A stretch of 64,000 nucleotides of DNA. Source: Enoplosus armatus. Its lineage: Eukaryota; Chordata; Actinopteri; Centrarchiformes; Enoplosidae. The position numbers and the translations under genes were made by a program. Below the pieces are notes generated by a model. That model had not been told where the DNA came from, did not search any database, and saw only the letters and a program-made list of their open reading frames with translations. The stretch covers positions 3,725,421 to 3,789,420 of the forward strand of contig NC_092181.1 of the NCBI RefSeq assembly GCF_043641665.1. The letters run 5' to 3'. The first letter of the stretch is position 1; every line of letters starts with the position of its first letter. Shown piece by piece: positions 28,396 to 64,000 of the stretch.

Positions 28396-28482
28396 CCTGA
28401 CTTTAATCCCCAGTGTGGGTCAAGCTCCAAAGATTATGGATCCTACATTTCCCATGATGCAACATGATAGCATCTTTCATGA
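28396..28482. repeat. Repeat fragment shared with an abcc6 intron
   Basis: TGGGTCAAGCT, then CCTACATTTCCCATGATGCAA, is repeated almost exactly at 50662-50708 (GGGTCAAGCT, CCTACATTTCCCACAATGCAA). This indicates a dispersed element, now fragmentary. Confidence 0.5.
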
Positions 28483-31400
28483 AACCCTCCCTGTATGGTA
28501 AATGCCCACTTCTTTCAAGTTTGTAAGGCAGGGTTTCTGTTTTTGTAGTCTCTCTGCTGAAACTGAAATAACATCATCAGGGTTATTTTTTTCAGACTTT
28601 GAAGCAGTGCCTATGTACAAATGTTTTCACAGCTGGATCAAAATAAGGTCAAATGTTATAATTATTAAACACTTGAGTGGGATTCATTATACGCTGGAGG
28701 AAGAAACACACTGTACTTTATTTTCTATACTTGTATGTGTCTTACAAAACAGCGTTTACTAAATTGTCCTTTTGAATTTTGAACTCAAAGAATATGTCAT
28801 GTCTCTTAGTGGCGTTTCCCCTCCTACTCAAGAAGGGCTTGAAGAAAAGCTTTATGTTTATATTTATATATACTTAAAAATGCATAACCACACCGTGCCA
28901 GTCCAGACTTCAAGATGAAAAGAAAGCACGTGCACACAGTTTTAGATCTTACTGGAGTTGTTAGTTTCCCTGCATGCCTGTGGAGTTGACTAGTGCCTTT
29001 ACAAGCTGACAATGATGCAGGCTTTAAAAGACTAGGGAAAAAAAGACCCCTCAAGCTAGAGACCCTGTAGCGGTTCTTGTTCACTTATGCAATGTGCCAG
29101 CCCTGTCCGTGTGTACACTTAAATGCTCGATTCATAAATATTCTATATCCTCCTATTTCAGTTGAGGGACACAGTTGGAGGTTGGCTTCTATCCCAGGGC
29201 AAACATATTCACTCTCACACCTAAGGAAAAGGCTGTGAGACACTGGAGCACTGGGAAATGCACCAGAACACGGGAGGAACAGTGAGCCGTTCGGATGGTG
29301 GCCTTTGAGCTGTGTTTAAGGCCTCGCTCCTTTCTGTGTGGATTTTGCAATAGATGAAAACAAAAACATGTTAAAAACACACACAGTCCAGGACCCAGAC
29401 TTCTTGCAGTGAGGTGACAGTGGCAATTATTGTTATTGTGATTAGCAGCTACTCATTATTCATTACTGATTCTCACGCCAAAATAAGTATGCAAGATGAT
29501 ATCATCATCCTCTTTATTATGTTTCCTGGTAAAATTGTTTTTTTTTGTTTAACCCTCTTCATTTGAAGGCTCAAAGTTCAAGATCAGCAACAGGAAAGTG
29601 GCCTTAGACGGCCTATAGAGTTCGGGTTGAAGTGCAACCAGAGTTGCATGTCACTTTGGCTTTATTTACAACCTTGGAGGAGCGTTGTTGATATTCACAA
29701 ATATTGGTCAGGCTGCCCCTGACAATATAAATTCTTTAACTGCACGGTATTCCCCTTGAAAACAACAGCTATTCGTCCCAAATTGTTACAAAACTAGGTT
29801 GAGAAAGAAATTAAAGTTATGCAACATTGTTTAAAAAAGCCAAACATTTTATGGTTTGGTGGTATCCCTCTGGAAAAGGCAAGATGTCTCGTAAAACAGT
29901 ACCAAAAAAGACGTTCATTTTCTGATTTAAATTCACAAAGTCTCCTAAAAGCCACCACCTAACCCTTTTTATAGATGACTGCATAAGATTAAAACCAGAG
30001 GATGAGTGATTTCTCTTCCATTATTGAATTGTTTACACTCGAAAATCTATCTTGTGCACCGTACAGTCCCAGTTAAATCAGTCTCTAAACCGCCTGTTTT
30101 CATGGACACTGGAGAGTGTATTTAGCTTCGTCTGGTACAAGTTAAATGGCCCTTGTCTGTCTGGCACTATTCCTTCCAGTGATATTTTTTTACACCAAAG
30201 GGATGGGAGATAATGTTTAAATCTGTTCTTTATTGGTGGGGAAGTGAAAAGTCATGCGTGTTCAGGCAATCCTTGTCAAGACACTTCAGAAATTTCTGAA
30301 TGAACCAGTGGGATAATAACCACCATTTCAGATAGGAAGCCAATAGAGAGAACACATTCATGGCCACCTGACACAAGACTGTTTAAAGGAAGCATGTAAA
30401 CAAGCTTGGGAAAATGAGTCAAAAGTACAGCCTAGTCAACAGGAATTAGACGTACCTCAATGGCAAGCTCAGGCACATCAGCTAGTTTATCTAAAGAAGG
30501 TGTGCTCAGAGAATTAAACAAGAATGGTGATCAACCTGAGGAGAAGCTGTGTTCGCTTCTGAACAAAAGGGCCATTGCTTAGTATAGAGTCATCCCAGCT
30601 TTCACATTTACAGCGATTTTCAAACACAGAGGCAGATATGTTTGGGGAAACAATCCGTTTCAAGGGTGTGATGGGAAGCCAGGCCGCCCTTCATTTATGA
30701 AACCTGTCATTTAACCAGCATTTCCTGTTCGCCACAGGATGTGGCTCTCCTTGCTCTGCCATCCCGGGCCTTTGCTGTCCTATATGGTTTTCCGGAAGTC
30801 ATGTTTGTGCTCTCTGATTTACAGAGTGCAAACTGTGGGTTACCAGCGTGTGAGTACATACTGCAGTGCAAATGGTTATGTAATAGGAAGTTGAGTGATG
30901 AGTGCTACTGTTGAGTTTTGGACATGGCATGTGGGCAGAAGCATGATTTACTGTATGTGTATGGAGCTCATTTTCCAGCATTTTTATGGCTGAATTTAAA
31001 TAAAGGAAGATAGTGAAGGATAGTATGAATGATGTCATGTACTTTAGTTGGTTTTTAGGTTGGGGGTCCAAGTTCAAGCACAAATATGAAAACAATAAGT
31101 ATATTTCAGGGTCAGTTTGCTGCTGGGATGGTGACCAGCAAGCACATGTTGACGTTCTTTGTTGCTGTTATTGTGAAACAGCCATGACTCAAATGAGTGC
31201 TAAACAGCTGGCAGCAATCCAAAAGACATAAAATAAGAAGCGAAATGGACCCAAATTTAAGGCTGTGGCTAAATTCTGTGGTAGTCAGAACACAGAAATG
31301 TGATTTTATAACAACAGCAGAAAATCTGCTGGTCATACTTCATCATTTTACCACATTGTGCTCATCCCATTTGTTTTCCACCCTGAGAAAGACAATGTTT

Positions 31401-31879
31401 TTACAGCGCGCAGGGAGTGGATGATTCCCTAATAAATGTCACAACCACAATCTTGGCCTCCCCCTCAGTTTTTCTTGGTGATATTTTTAGAGGGGCTCGG
31501 TCCACAATCCTCAAGGGAAAAGGCGAGGGATTGTTTTTGTTGATGCTCGTCTTACCACTTCAGTGTGGTGACTCGTGATGAGCTGGTGCCTCTTTACGTC
31601 ACAAGAGGCCAGAGTGAGTGGGAGTCAGGCTCCAGGCACTATTAAGGGGGGAGCCAGTCACCCAGGTTATTGGGCAACTAGTGACGGGGGACCGTCCCGT
31701 GGATTTCCACTTGCTGCTATTTTGGGGTAGCAGCAGGTCTGTTTTGAGTTTAGAGAGAAGCCACAATATCCTATTAAGCATTGTTAAAGTAATTGGGCCG
31801 TGTTTATTCAGAGGGCCTGCCTGGTTAAACTGAGGCTCCTGAGTCTCTGCAGATGCTACGCAAGACAAATCAAGGCTGT

Positions 31880-31930
31880 GGATGGATGGATGGATGGATG
31901 GATGGATGGATGGAAGGATGGATGGATGGA
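31880..31930 (+). repeat. (GGAT)n microsatellite
   Basis: About 12 tandem GGAT units with one GGAA interruption. Confidence 0.95.
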
Positions 31931-33693
31931 TTTCAGAAAAAAACAAACAGGAGCGACTGTAAGTTAAAATGTATTATTAGGTTGCATTAATGTACACCAG
32001 TTGTGTACTTTACACAACTTCATATGTTTATATTTCAAGGCAAAAAATGTTTTTCATCTGTAGTTCCAGAATTGCACCGGAAATGAAGCAGTATGAGAGT
32101 TAACCTCTGATTCCTTGCCTGCAGCTGCAAGAGTCCAGCCATGCTGTGGCCTCCTGGCTCACATCCAGCGTCTCCACTTTGTTTAGAGGCTGTCTAAGCC
32201 TGGGTGGACTGTGGCTGGGTCAGCTGTGAGGCACAGGCAGGTCAGACCCAACCAAAACTCACCGCTGGTTGACACATAAAGCACAGCTACCCAGTGGCTT
32301 GAATTTAGTCCTAAAAAAAAATAGGCCCTCCAAATTATTCTGAAAGAGTGTGCAAGTTTTGATGCGTCACCTATTTTGATTCAATTGGCAAAGTAAATGC
32401 TGGTGAAAATAGAATAAAAGCAATCCGTCACATTCCTGCACAATTAATATGTTGATTCCATGTGAGGTGTGTCTGACATTTTAATATTTTGACATTATTT
32501 GAGGGGTTTATCACTGGAGACCTGGAAAACATGGCTGCCTTCCTACTGTAATAGAGATGATTAGTCATTACATGTAGAAATAAATAGCTCCTGTCAGTTT
32601 TTAGGAAGCTTCACGTGATTTATTTTCAACTAGCAGAGCCATTATACTGACAAAACAGATGACTTTTGGTCAATAGAAGGAAATACATCAGATAAGCTTC
32701 AGTCTCTCATCATCATCGTGCACCTCTGTAGACTTTGTCTTTGCTGTATAGGAGGAAATAGATACGACCTTTAGAACTACAAAAACTGAATGAACTCATC
32801 ACCAGATTTCTTGAACTCAGACTTAGGGAAACACATGACACAGGGTGATGATGGACTCCAAATGGCAGATGTATTGCCAAACAGGTCTGGGAATCTATGA
32901 TGAAACTCAAGAAGAAGTGGAAAACACACATTATTTTTGGGGAACATTCATAATTTCAGTGATGACTGTTTCTTTGCATTTCCTCTTCTTGACAGTGATA
33001 ACGTCACAAGAAGTCATTATACTTGTAACCAAGCAACCAACACATTTCATGCTTATATTTTTATACAAACACAATATATTTTCACCCAATAATCTTAGAG
33101 ACCTAATTTAACTCTTTTGTTATCATTCAAGAGTTATTTGTTTGTTGAGAGGAAACTATATGCACCTTCCGATTGGTGAGTTTTTAACATATATGCACAT
33201 ATAAACAAGTACAATAAATGAAAAAATATAACTGACATTGCATTGGTTATTTACATTGTTTGTTTGAAAGAGGGTGCTCCAAACCAATCCTGAGCCACCT
33301 CTGCCATTCCTCCGGCTGGCTGTCGTCCCGCGTGGTTTTCCTCTGACGGGTAATCACAGCTCAGTCTCATTCAGACACCTTCTGGTTCCAGGGCAGTTGA
33401 GAAAATGATGCTAAGCCATCTGCTGTCTGAGGAGAAAAAGAGCATCTTTACTGTGTCTGAGGTTTGGAGATGTCAGGTTGAGATTAGAGGCACCAAAAAA
33501 AAACAAAAAAACAAAAAAAACGGGCCCAGCAATTACCTTACTAATTCTAAATTGGTTATGCAATCGAAGTGCCTCATGTTGCGTGGGGCAACTAAAATAC
33601 AGAGTAAACATCATTTACCCTGAGAAGAAGAGAAGAAGGCGAAGGCCAGATCTGTTGAGACTCGTCGTCCATGTAGCATTATAGAAACAAAGA
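31931..33693. other. Intergenic spacer
   Basis: No gene recognised. It has an A-rich run at 33496-33520 and short open frames only. Confidence 0.45.
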
Positions 33694-34073
33694 AAGTTCA
33701 ACATTTTGGGAAATACACTTATTTTCTCTTTTGCCCGGGAGTTAGTAGAGAAGATCAAGACCATTCTCATGTCTGTCCAATAAACATACATCTACAGCCT
33801 GTTAGCTTAGCTTAGCATAAAGACCGGCTATTAATGAAGAAGACCCATAAAGCCTTGTTAAAATATTTGCTCAAATATTTTCCTCTCGCACAGATACTTC
33901 TTTGCCTCAGGTTGTGCCACCCTGGGTGAATTTAGTGCCCATCCCATCATTCCATTGACTTTGTATGCAGTCGCGCCTCCTGTAAAATTTGTCTCACGTT
34001 CTGTTATATATTCTCCTCTAAATTTCAGCAAGAAAGCAAAATACACTTATTTGTGTGTCGAACCATTTCTTTA
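33694..34073 (+). mobile_element. Family B inverted-terminal-repeat element, copy 2
   Basis: Starts AAGTTCAACATTTTGGGAAA and TACACTTATTTTCTC. Its far end, CAAAATACACTTATTTGTGTG then CGAACCATTTCTTTAA, is the inverted counterpart. The interior has GTTAGCTTAGCTTAGCATAAA. It matches 18524-18895 and 46944-47310. Confidence 0.65.
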
Positions 34074-37000
34074 ACATTATGTGAGTAATCAAGCTGAATA
34101 TTTGGACTTCTTATGAATGACTCCTCAGCAGGTGCCAGGGCAGCAGGGTGATAAATACCTTTGGGCTCATGTCACTCACAGAGGCATGTGAGACAGGTCT
34201 GGAGTCTACAGACTGAGGAAACAGGTCTGACACAGACAGATAGTACTCGCACAGTACCTTCCCCATCATATCAAGTAGATGCACATCACAGCAGTCCTGC
34301 TGACAGACAGGAAGCAGGTCAGAGTCAAAGGTCAGTCTCAACTACGGAGCGAAGCAGTGACAACAGATTGAGATGGCACTGTGAGGGGAAAAAAGCGGGA
34401 GGGAGAGAAGCGGAAGACAGAGCCAAGTTATAATTGCTTGCGTAGGCTGACACCTCTGAATTTACAGGCTGCACTGGAGCTGCGCCACTCATTTAAGATG
34501 CTTATTTAAGAGCTGAGAGAGAGAAAAAAAAAGACACAGCAGATATTTTGTTCACTTGTTTCTTAATCTGTTTTAGGCCCCTCCCTTTGCTTTGCTGTTG
34601 CTAAATTTGTCCAACCAAATGTAAGAAGCCAAAATGACACCATTATTTTGACTAGACTGTTTTTCCTCCCGGGGAGAGAGTCCAGAGGAAGTGTAGGTGA
34701 CCTAGACTGGTTAACCACCGCTTCACCACGGGTTGGCTGGGGCACTGCCACCCCCACAGCTGCCCTCTGCATCCACCGCCTGCCAGGTCCACATTACTAC
34801 TACTACACGCCATGACCACAAGTGGCCTCGCTCCAGTGCCAGCCTCCCCCATCAGGTCCTTGCTGGGTGCCTTCTTTCTCCCCATTGGTGTAAACAGTCT
34901 ACCGTCTGGCCATCGGCTGACACGGAGCTCATTTGGGTCGTATTCGCAGGCCAAGCGCGTGTATGTTTGTGTATGTTAGCCCGTCTTGGCCTTGTACCAG
35001 CAGTTTGCACAGCTCTTGCTCTTCATGTCGTGTGCACGACTCTGCATGTGTATATGTTGTTTTTTTGCTACTTTTTCTCCATGAATTACAACACCTCCAA
35101 CCTCAAGCTCCTGTCTGGGACCCATCAGCTGAAGGGTCTTGGCTCAGAAGCTGAAATGAAGTTTATTCTAGACGCAACAGGGGAGATATTAAAATCTCTC
35201 CTCCGAAAACCCATGCAATATACATATATATGCACATTTACTAACAACCTTTATGGACAACATTTCCAAACACATTTCAAGACAGCACGTGTAGACTTGG
35301 TCCTGGTCCTGGGGAGACCACAGCACACAGGGCCCCTTTCGAGAAAAATTCTCACACACCCCTAAAAATGTCCCCCTGCAGCCAAGCGCCAGATGTTGTC
35401 TGTCTACTGTTGATTAGAAAATGCAAACACACCCAGCCACAGAGATTCAAGCATGTCAGCTACGTGAGTAAAAACAGAATGGTAAGTCTCTTTCTCTCCC
35501 AGTGTTTGGGCCCCGGGTATTATTTGGGACAAAAAGGTGTACTGTAAACACTGTGCTACAGTCACACACACATACACACACCGCCCACCGCACTGGTTGT
35601 GGTACACTGCCTGAGGTGTTTCAGACCATTTCTTGGTGGTAGCAACACTCCACTCAGGCTGTGGGGCTGAGACATAACACAACAGTCGGTCAGACCATGG
35701 GTATCTTTTTTGTTTAGATCTGTCTGACGGCTACATTAGGCTTTCCACACTAATTCATTTTCTCTTAATCTTCCGTCGGTTAACGCTGAAGCCAGCAGGA
35801 TAAACTTTGGGGACAGCCAGAGGTCATTTGGAACTTTCTGACCTTCTGACCGCACCTCATAACAAAGCCCACCCAACACACACCAGTTCAAAATATTTAT
35901 TTGACCAATATTTTTTACCACAATTATAGTTCCAGTTTCCTGTCTTAATGTCACCTCCGATTGCGCCACAAAACAGCACGCTCAAATCCAACTTTTGAAA
36001 GAGTTTCACATTCGAATGAACTCACGTGTCATGTTACATAATTCTCACCATTTTGCACCAGGAGCAAGCTGAAGCGCTGAATAAAAAAGCACTCGCTGGA
36101 GGAGCCAGGAGGAGCAACATAAAGTGATGACTCATTTTTAAAAGAATAATAATCTCATATTTGCACATGGCGAGACACAGGACCTGGTGGTGGTCTGCCT
36201 CTCTGCCGAACTTTCCATGTTTCTTCTCTGCGGCGATGATGGAGGTGGTGGTGTTAGTCCCAGTCGAGACGGTGTCATACTTTCCTGCACAGCTGCTGTG
36301 CTGAAGTTTTCCCCTGTGTACTTGACCAGAGTGACCATCATCGCGCCATTCGCTGATGCCTTTCAGCAGACTACAAAGAGCTTTAAGGGCACACACTCTT
36401 GTTTTTGTGTGCTTATACAGTGTGTGAATATGTGTAAAGACAGATTATGCTGTGTTTTTTAATTCAATGAGACACGTATGTGTAAACTGTAGACTGTGTA
36501 CACATGCCCTTACACACATAAACAGCACTGATAACGTACTGTTAATGTCACTGTACTCCATCTTCAGCTCAATAATGATAAAAGTCCCTTCACTAACAAA
36601 ATGGCCACAGAGTTTAAAACTTAACCCCTCTCTAATTCAACATGGCACTTTGTGACAAAGTTCCGGGATGATTTCACATTTTCCACTGACTGTGCAAGTT
36701 TCAGCCCAATAAGATGACTAATTAACTAAAAACATTCTCTTTTTTTCCTGTGTCAGCAAGTTTGCTGCCATACTTGGGGAAATGCATGTGATGCTTTGCG
36801 CCGTGGAGTTGGCTCTACATTTTTATATATACATAAATATACATGCATCTTTAATGAATAACATAATTTTGTGCGTTATAAGCTAGTGCTCGTGTCCACT
36901 TGCAAAGGGGTATCCACACATACATGCTAATTTGCTCAGCTTTGCACGACACTGGTGATACATATGAATAGATGTCACACAGCAGTGACTAGGGTTGCTA

Positions 37001-37278
37001 ATATCTGGGATTAGAGTATAGCGAGGGTCTTAAAATCATGAGTGTTGCTGGTCTCAGTTTAAAAGATATGTCTGTGCACAAACAGACAGTGTGTGGTCAG
37101 ACGACTGGTGGTTTGGGATGTGGGAGAAGGGGGGTGGGTGAGAAAGGAGGTAAGGGGCAGTGAGTGAAAGTGGGAGGAGTGTGTCTGGGTGTGGGACTGT
37201 CATCCCATTGAGGGGAGTAGCTGTGGTGTTTTGATCGAAATCCAGCAGATGTGGGAGAGAAGAGAGGGGTGTGAGTGT

Positions 37279-37279
<1 letters not shown>
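34074..37279. other. Intergenic spacer upstream of abcc6
   Basis: No recognised gene. It includes the longest unassigned open frame of the window (34733-35365, 210 codons, plus strand), partly in a GC-richer patch. That frame has no domain or signature that I recognise and no clear splice sites that would make it an exon, so I do not call it a gene. Confidence 0.5.

Positions 37280-37340
<61 letters not shown>
37280..37340 (+). repeat. (AG)n microsatellite upstream of abcc6
   Basis: About 30 uninterrupted AG units ending 415 bp before the abcc6 start codon. A homopurine/homopyrimidine tract of this length can adopt non-B DNA and is likely to vary in length between individuals. Confidence 0.97.
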
Positions 37341-37343
<3 letters not shown>

Positions 37344-37755
37344 TTTCCACCCACCCAACAAGGAGACACACTCATAAACAGCAGGCAGACAGAGTGAGAG
37401 TCAGAAAGACACAGGAACTCAGGGTAGCAGCAGTTCAAACGGCAAGGCAGACAGAAACAGAGTTTCATTGAGAGAAGATGTTTTATTAACAGGGAGGAAA
37501 AGTCACACAGACGCACTCAAACGCACACACACACTATTAAACGCAGAGTGTGCCACCCAGACAGACAGGCAGGAACCGGCTAAACACAAGATATACTTCC
37601 ATTAGCTAGAAAGGGAAAATCTAATAAGGACACACATACTAAAGTCTTTCTCCCACACACATACACACACTCTGAGTGTGTGCTACCCAGCGTGAGGAGC
37701 AGGGCTGATCGACCCCAACGAGTGGAGCATCAGGGAGGAAGGAGCAAGCGAGTGG

Positions 37756-61740
<23,985 letters not shown>

Positions 61741-63045
61741 GTCTTCATTAGACTTCGTACCATGGAGCTGGTGCCCTGGTGTACAGATGTGGCACCTTAT
61801 TTATGTGGCTCTCCAACACACGTTAAACCGGGCCACTCCAAGCTTTGTGGCAGCTCAGAACGCCTCTCCACGAGGGCATTGTCAATGAATCTCTAGAGCA
61901 GCTGCTGACGCAGCCCCCATATGTTGGTTTTTAAACACACAGACACGCTGTCCTAAGTCAGGAAAAGACATTGTTAACCTCAGATGATGAACATTCAAAA
62001 GAAAGCTACAGTGGATTGCTCAGAGTCTCCAAGCTATAAATATTGTATGTAGGGTAGTGGAGTCCGTTTATTCCATGAAAGGATTAAGCCAAGAGCTGGA
62101 ATGAAAGAGTACCACAAATCTTAAGGATTTTCGTTCTCGTTTTGAATGGGAGCTATATTATTTTTGTAGTTTTTGTAAGTGTTATAAAGCACATGACATA
62201 TTTTCTGATGTTGTCTCAGGCTGAAACGTTGATGTTTACTCACATTTTTTTAGCCTTGTATACCAAAAAAAGAGGCAGTTTTGTAATTGTAAATTGATAG
62301 AAATCTATTTTGTCTTCTTGTCCCAGAAACTGGGACAGGAAACACTCTGACACACTAACCTTCAAAAGGTTCACCCTGGCAAACGCAGGGGAAGTGAGGT
62401 TTTCTCAACCCTCAAAATCTGAGCTGGAAGCAGCCAATTTGGACTTTTTATATGTCAGAGAAAAAGAGGAAAACATTGAAGTGAGCCAAGACGTTAGCTA
62501 TCGTCCAACTATGTTGTGGCTGTTGTTTATTTCTGTCAAAGTAAACACATAAAGTCAATAGAGACCTTGCTGGTCAGATTTAACCTGACGCCGGTAGTGA
62601 AAACCACCATGAATGAAGAAAATGCTTCTTCAAAACAATGGTGATAAATCTCTGAGTGATTGTCTCTCTGCCTCCACCACACAACTCAGGCCATACGCAG
62701 AGAAAAAAAGAATCAGTATTGTTCTTCTGGTGCTGACATGACAGACTGTAAATAGTCCACGTTGACCTTTACTCTCGATTCAAAGAAAGAACCCTATGAA
62801 CTTTTCAAAGAGAAGAGGCATTTACTGTTTTTGTCTTACTGGTTTAGACAATATATTTGTAAGAGAAACCCTATAGTTTATTTATGTCATATGACAAAAT
62901 GTATTAAGTGTCCTTAAAATTCTGAGGATTGTATTATATTTATACTTTTGATAACAAGCTTGTTCATTTTTCACTGACCATTTACTGTTAATGTACTGTC
63001 TTGATCCATACATCATGCTGGATAATAAAATGTATTTGAATTTAC
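61741..63045 (+). other. abcc6: Probable abcc6 3' untranslated region
   Basis: About 1.3 kb between the TAG stop and the downstream poly(A) signal. The sequence is AT-rich with no convincing open frame. The 3' end is inferred from the signal at 63024 and a cleavage site expected 10-30 nt later. Confidence 0.6.
63024..63029 (+). terminator. abcc6: abcc6 poly(A) signal AATAAA
   Basis: GGATAATAAAATG contains a canonical AATAAA about 1.28 kb past the stop codon, followed by T-rich sequence. Other AATAAA words occur from about 63140 onward, so alternative ends are possible. Confidence 0.6.
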
Positions 63046-63720
63046 AAGGCCGTTATGCTTGAATTCATATCCTTGTAAATGAGTCTGGGGACAAAACTGA
63101 TAAACATAAATATTTTCAGTCAGCCCTTTCAAAGCACTTTTAAATAAATATAAAGAGTTATCAGAAAGATGTGCTCCAGAAGGACCAAGTTCAAATGACA
63201 GCTGACAACTGTAATGATAATTGAGCTGTATGCATTAACATCAGATCTTGACATTGGGACATTGACATCAAGTCTCAAGTCAAATCTGCTGGAGGGAGTC
63301 TCAAGTCTTCATAATCAAAATAAAATACAAAAAATAAAAAATTAGCTCAGCTGAGACCAAGTCCTAACCATGCATATGCCTAATAATTAAATATTCAAAG
63401 TGTGAGACAAGGTAAATAAAAGTATGAATGGCCATATTTTGATGCACACAACCAGGGATGTGATTGACTCTGAACCCACATACATTCAGCTTGACTGTCT
63501 TCTAACAATCATAATCATATACGATAAAAACAGTGCTGATGCTCATTATTAAGGGACGTATACAGTAAATCTTTAAATATTAATGCATACTACACTGATC
63601 CAGTTTGTAGTATCAACGTGGTGGAAGATGCATTGTGTAAGGACAAAGAAGTGAAATATCAAAACAGTGGATGTGATGTTTGGGGTCTCATGAACAAGTT
63701 GGTTGTAGTTACACAACTCC
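63046..63720. other. Short spacer between abcc6 and cep20
   Basis: AT-rich spacer of under 0.7 kb with no gene. It ends at the CTCF-like word just before the cep20 promoter. Confidence 0.5.
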
Positions 63721-63735
63721 GTCACTAGATGGCAG
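63721..63735 (+). promoter_or_regulatory. CTCF-like motif, copy 2, at the cep20 promoter
   Basis: GTCACTAGATGGCAG, identical to 25546-25560 and in the same orientation, lies 52 bp before the cep20 start codon. It is close to the vertebrate CTCF core. Confidence 0.4.
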
Positions 63736-63786
63736 AAGTCTATGATATGAACTGTGGCAGACAGTCATTTGTTTACACTCGTTGCA

Positions 63787-63814
63787 ATGGCGACCATCAC
63801 TGAACTGAAGTGCG
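63787..63814 (+). CDS. cep20: Centrosomal protein 20 (FOPNL), first coding exon, gene truncated by window end
   Basis: ATGGCGACC in a good start context (GCAATGG) opens MATITELKC and stops after one further base at a GTAAGC donor (63815-63820). Human CEP20/FOPNL begins MATVAELK with its exon 1 ending nearby, and it is a direct neighbour of ABCC1/ABCC6 on 16p13.11. CEP20 is a small LisH-containing protein of centriolar satellites and cilium formation (family knowledge). Only nine residues are visible, so identity rests on the N-terminus plus neighbourhood. The remaining exons lie beyond the window. Confidence 0.75.
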
Positions 63815-64000
63815 GTAAGCGCTCTCTATCATTCGTAATTTTGTCTACTTATTATATTCTTAAATCAAGCGAGAGATCATTTTACTACACGCGTTAATCA
63901 AATTGCACATAGCACTGACTAGCTAAGTTAACGTTAGCTTAACCACAACAACATGACGTCCTTGTGTGTATGTGTCTCCATTCAAAAATCAAACAATTTT

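Larger units (their letters stand above)
25086..31879. other. Intergenic spacer between coq7 and abcc6, first part
   Basis: No recognised gene. It contains AT dinucleotide sequence at 25563-25597, a TG run at 26706-26722, interspersed-repeat fragments at 25788-25955, 28396-28482 and 29180-29240, and a CTCF-like word at 25546. Open frames stay below about 105 codons and none shows family motifs. Confidence 0.55.

Noticed and set aside
31880..31930. Possible array of direct repeats (CRISPR-like)
   Set aside because: It is a simple tetranucleotide microsatellite with no spacers, in a eukaryotic genome.
37054..37516. Minus-strand frames of 105 and 139 codons rich in SLSLSL repeats
   Set aside because: They are produced by reading through the (AG)n microsatellite; no family similarity or splice context.

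Overview
This is vertebrate nuclear DNA, almost certainly from a teleost fish. Every recognisable gene is split by GT-AG introns. The proteins are vertebrate orthologs (Rps15a, Notum, Coq7, Abcc6, Cep20). The spacers and introns carry AT-rich sequence, dinucleotide and tetranucleotide microsatellites, and short inverted-terminal-repeat elements of the kind common in fish genomes. No prokaryotic, viral or CRISPR-type content was seen.

Layout. Bases 217-3838 (minus strand) hold rps15a, which encodes a 130-aa 40S ribosomal protein in four coding exons plus a leader exon. Bases 6417-12254 (minus strand) hold a Notum-family Wnt carboxylesterase gene, probably notum2. Its 11 coding exons rebuild to 509 aa with an intact Ser/Asp/His triad. 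Bases 21900-24943 (minus strand) hold coq7, the mitochondrial 5-demethoxyubiquinone hydroxylase (six exons, 221 aa, all six iron ligands present). Bases 37756-61740 (plus strand) hold a full-length ABCC transporter best matched to abcc6/MRP6 (31 coding exons, 1510 aa). From 63787 the first coding exon of cep20 (fopnl) begins and runs off the window. All exon boundaries were placed by hand from splice sites and phase, and every phase closes without a frameshift or internal stop.

The genes do not form a pathway. They look like a retained ancestral neighbourhood: rps15a and coq7 are near neighbours on human 16p12, and ABCC6, ABCC1 and CEP20/FOPNL are neighbours on human 16p13.11 (both from memory). 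The spacers 12.3-21.9 kb and 25.1-37.7 kb hold no recognisable gene. They contain decayed transposon fragments, three families of repeated short elements, microsatellites and two near-identical CTCF-like motifs on either side of abcc6.

I found no previously undescribed biological system. The points most worth a second look are a proline-rich and basic loop insertion in the Notum protein, the paired CTCF-like motifs, an approximately 30-unit GA microsatellite just upstream of abcc6, and the repeat families, whose copies within a family mostly share one orientation.
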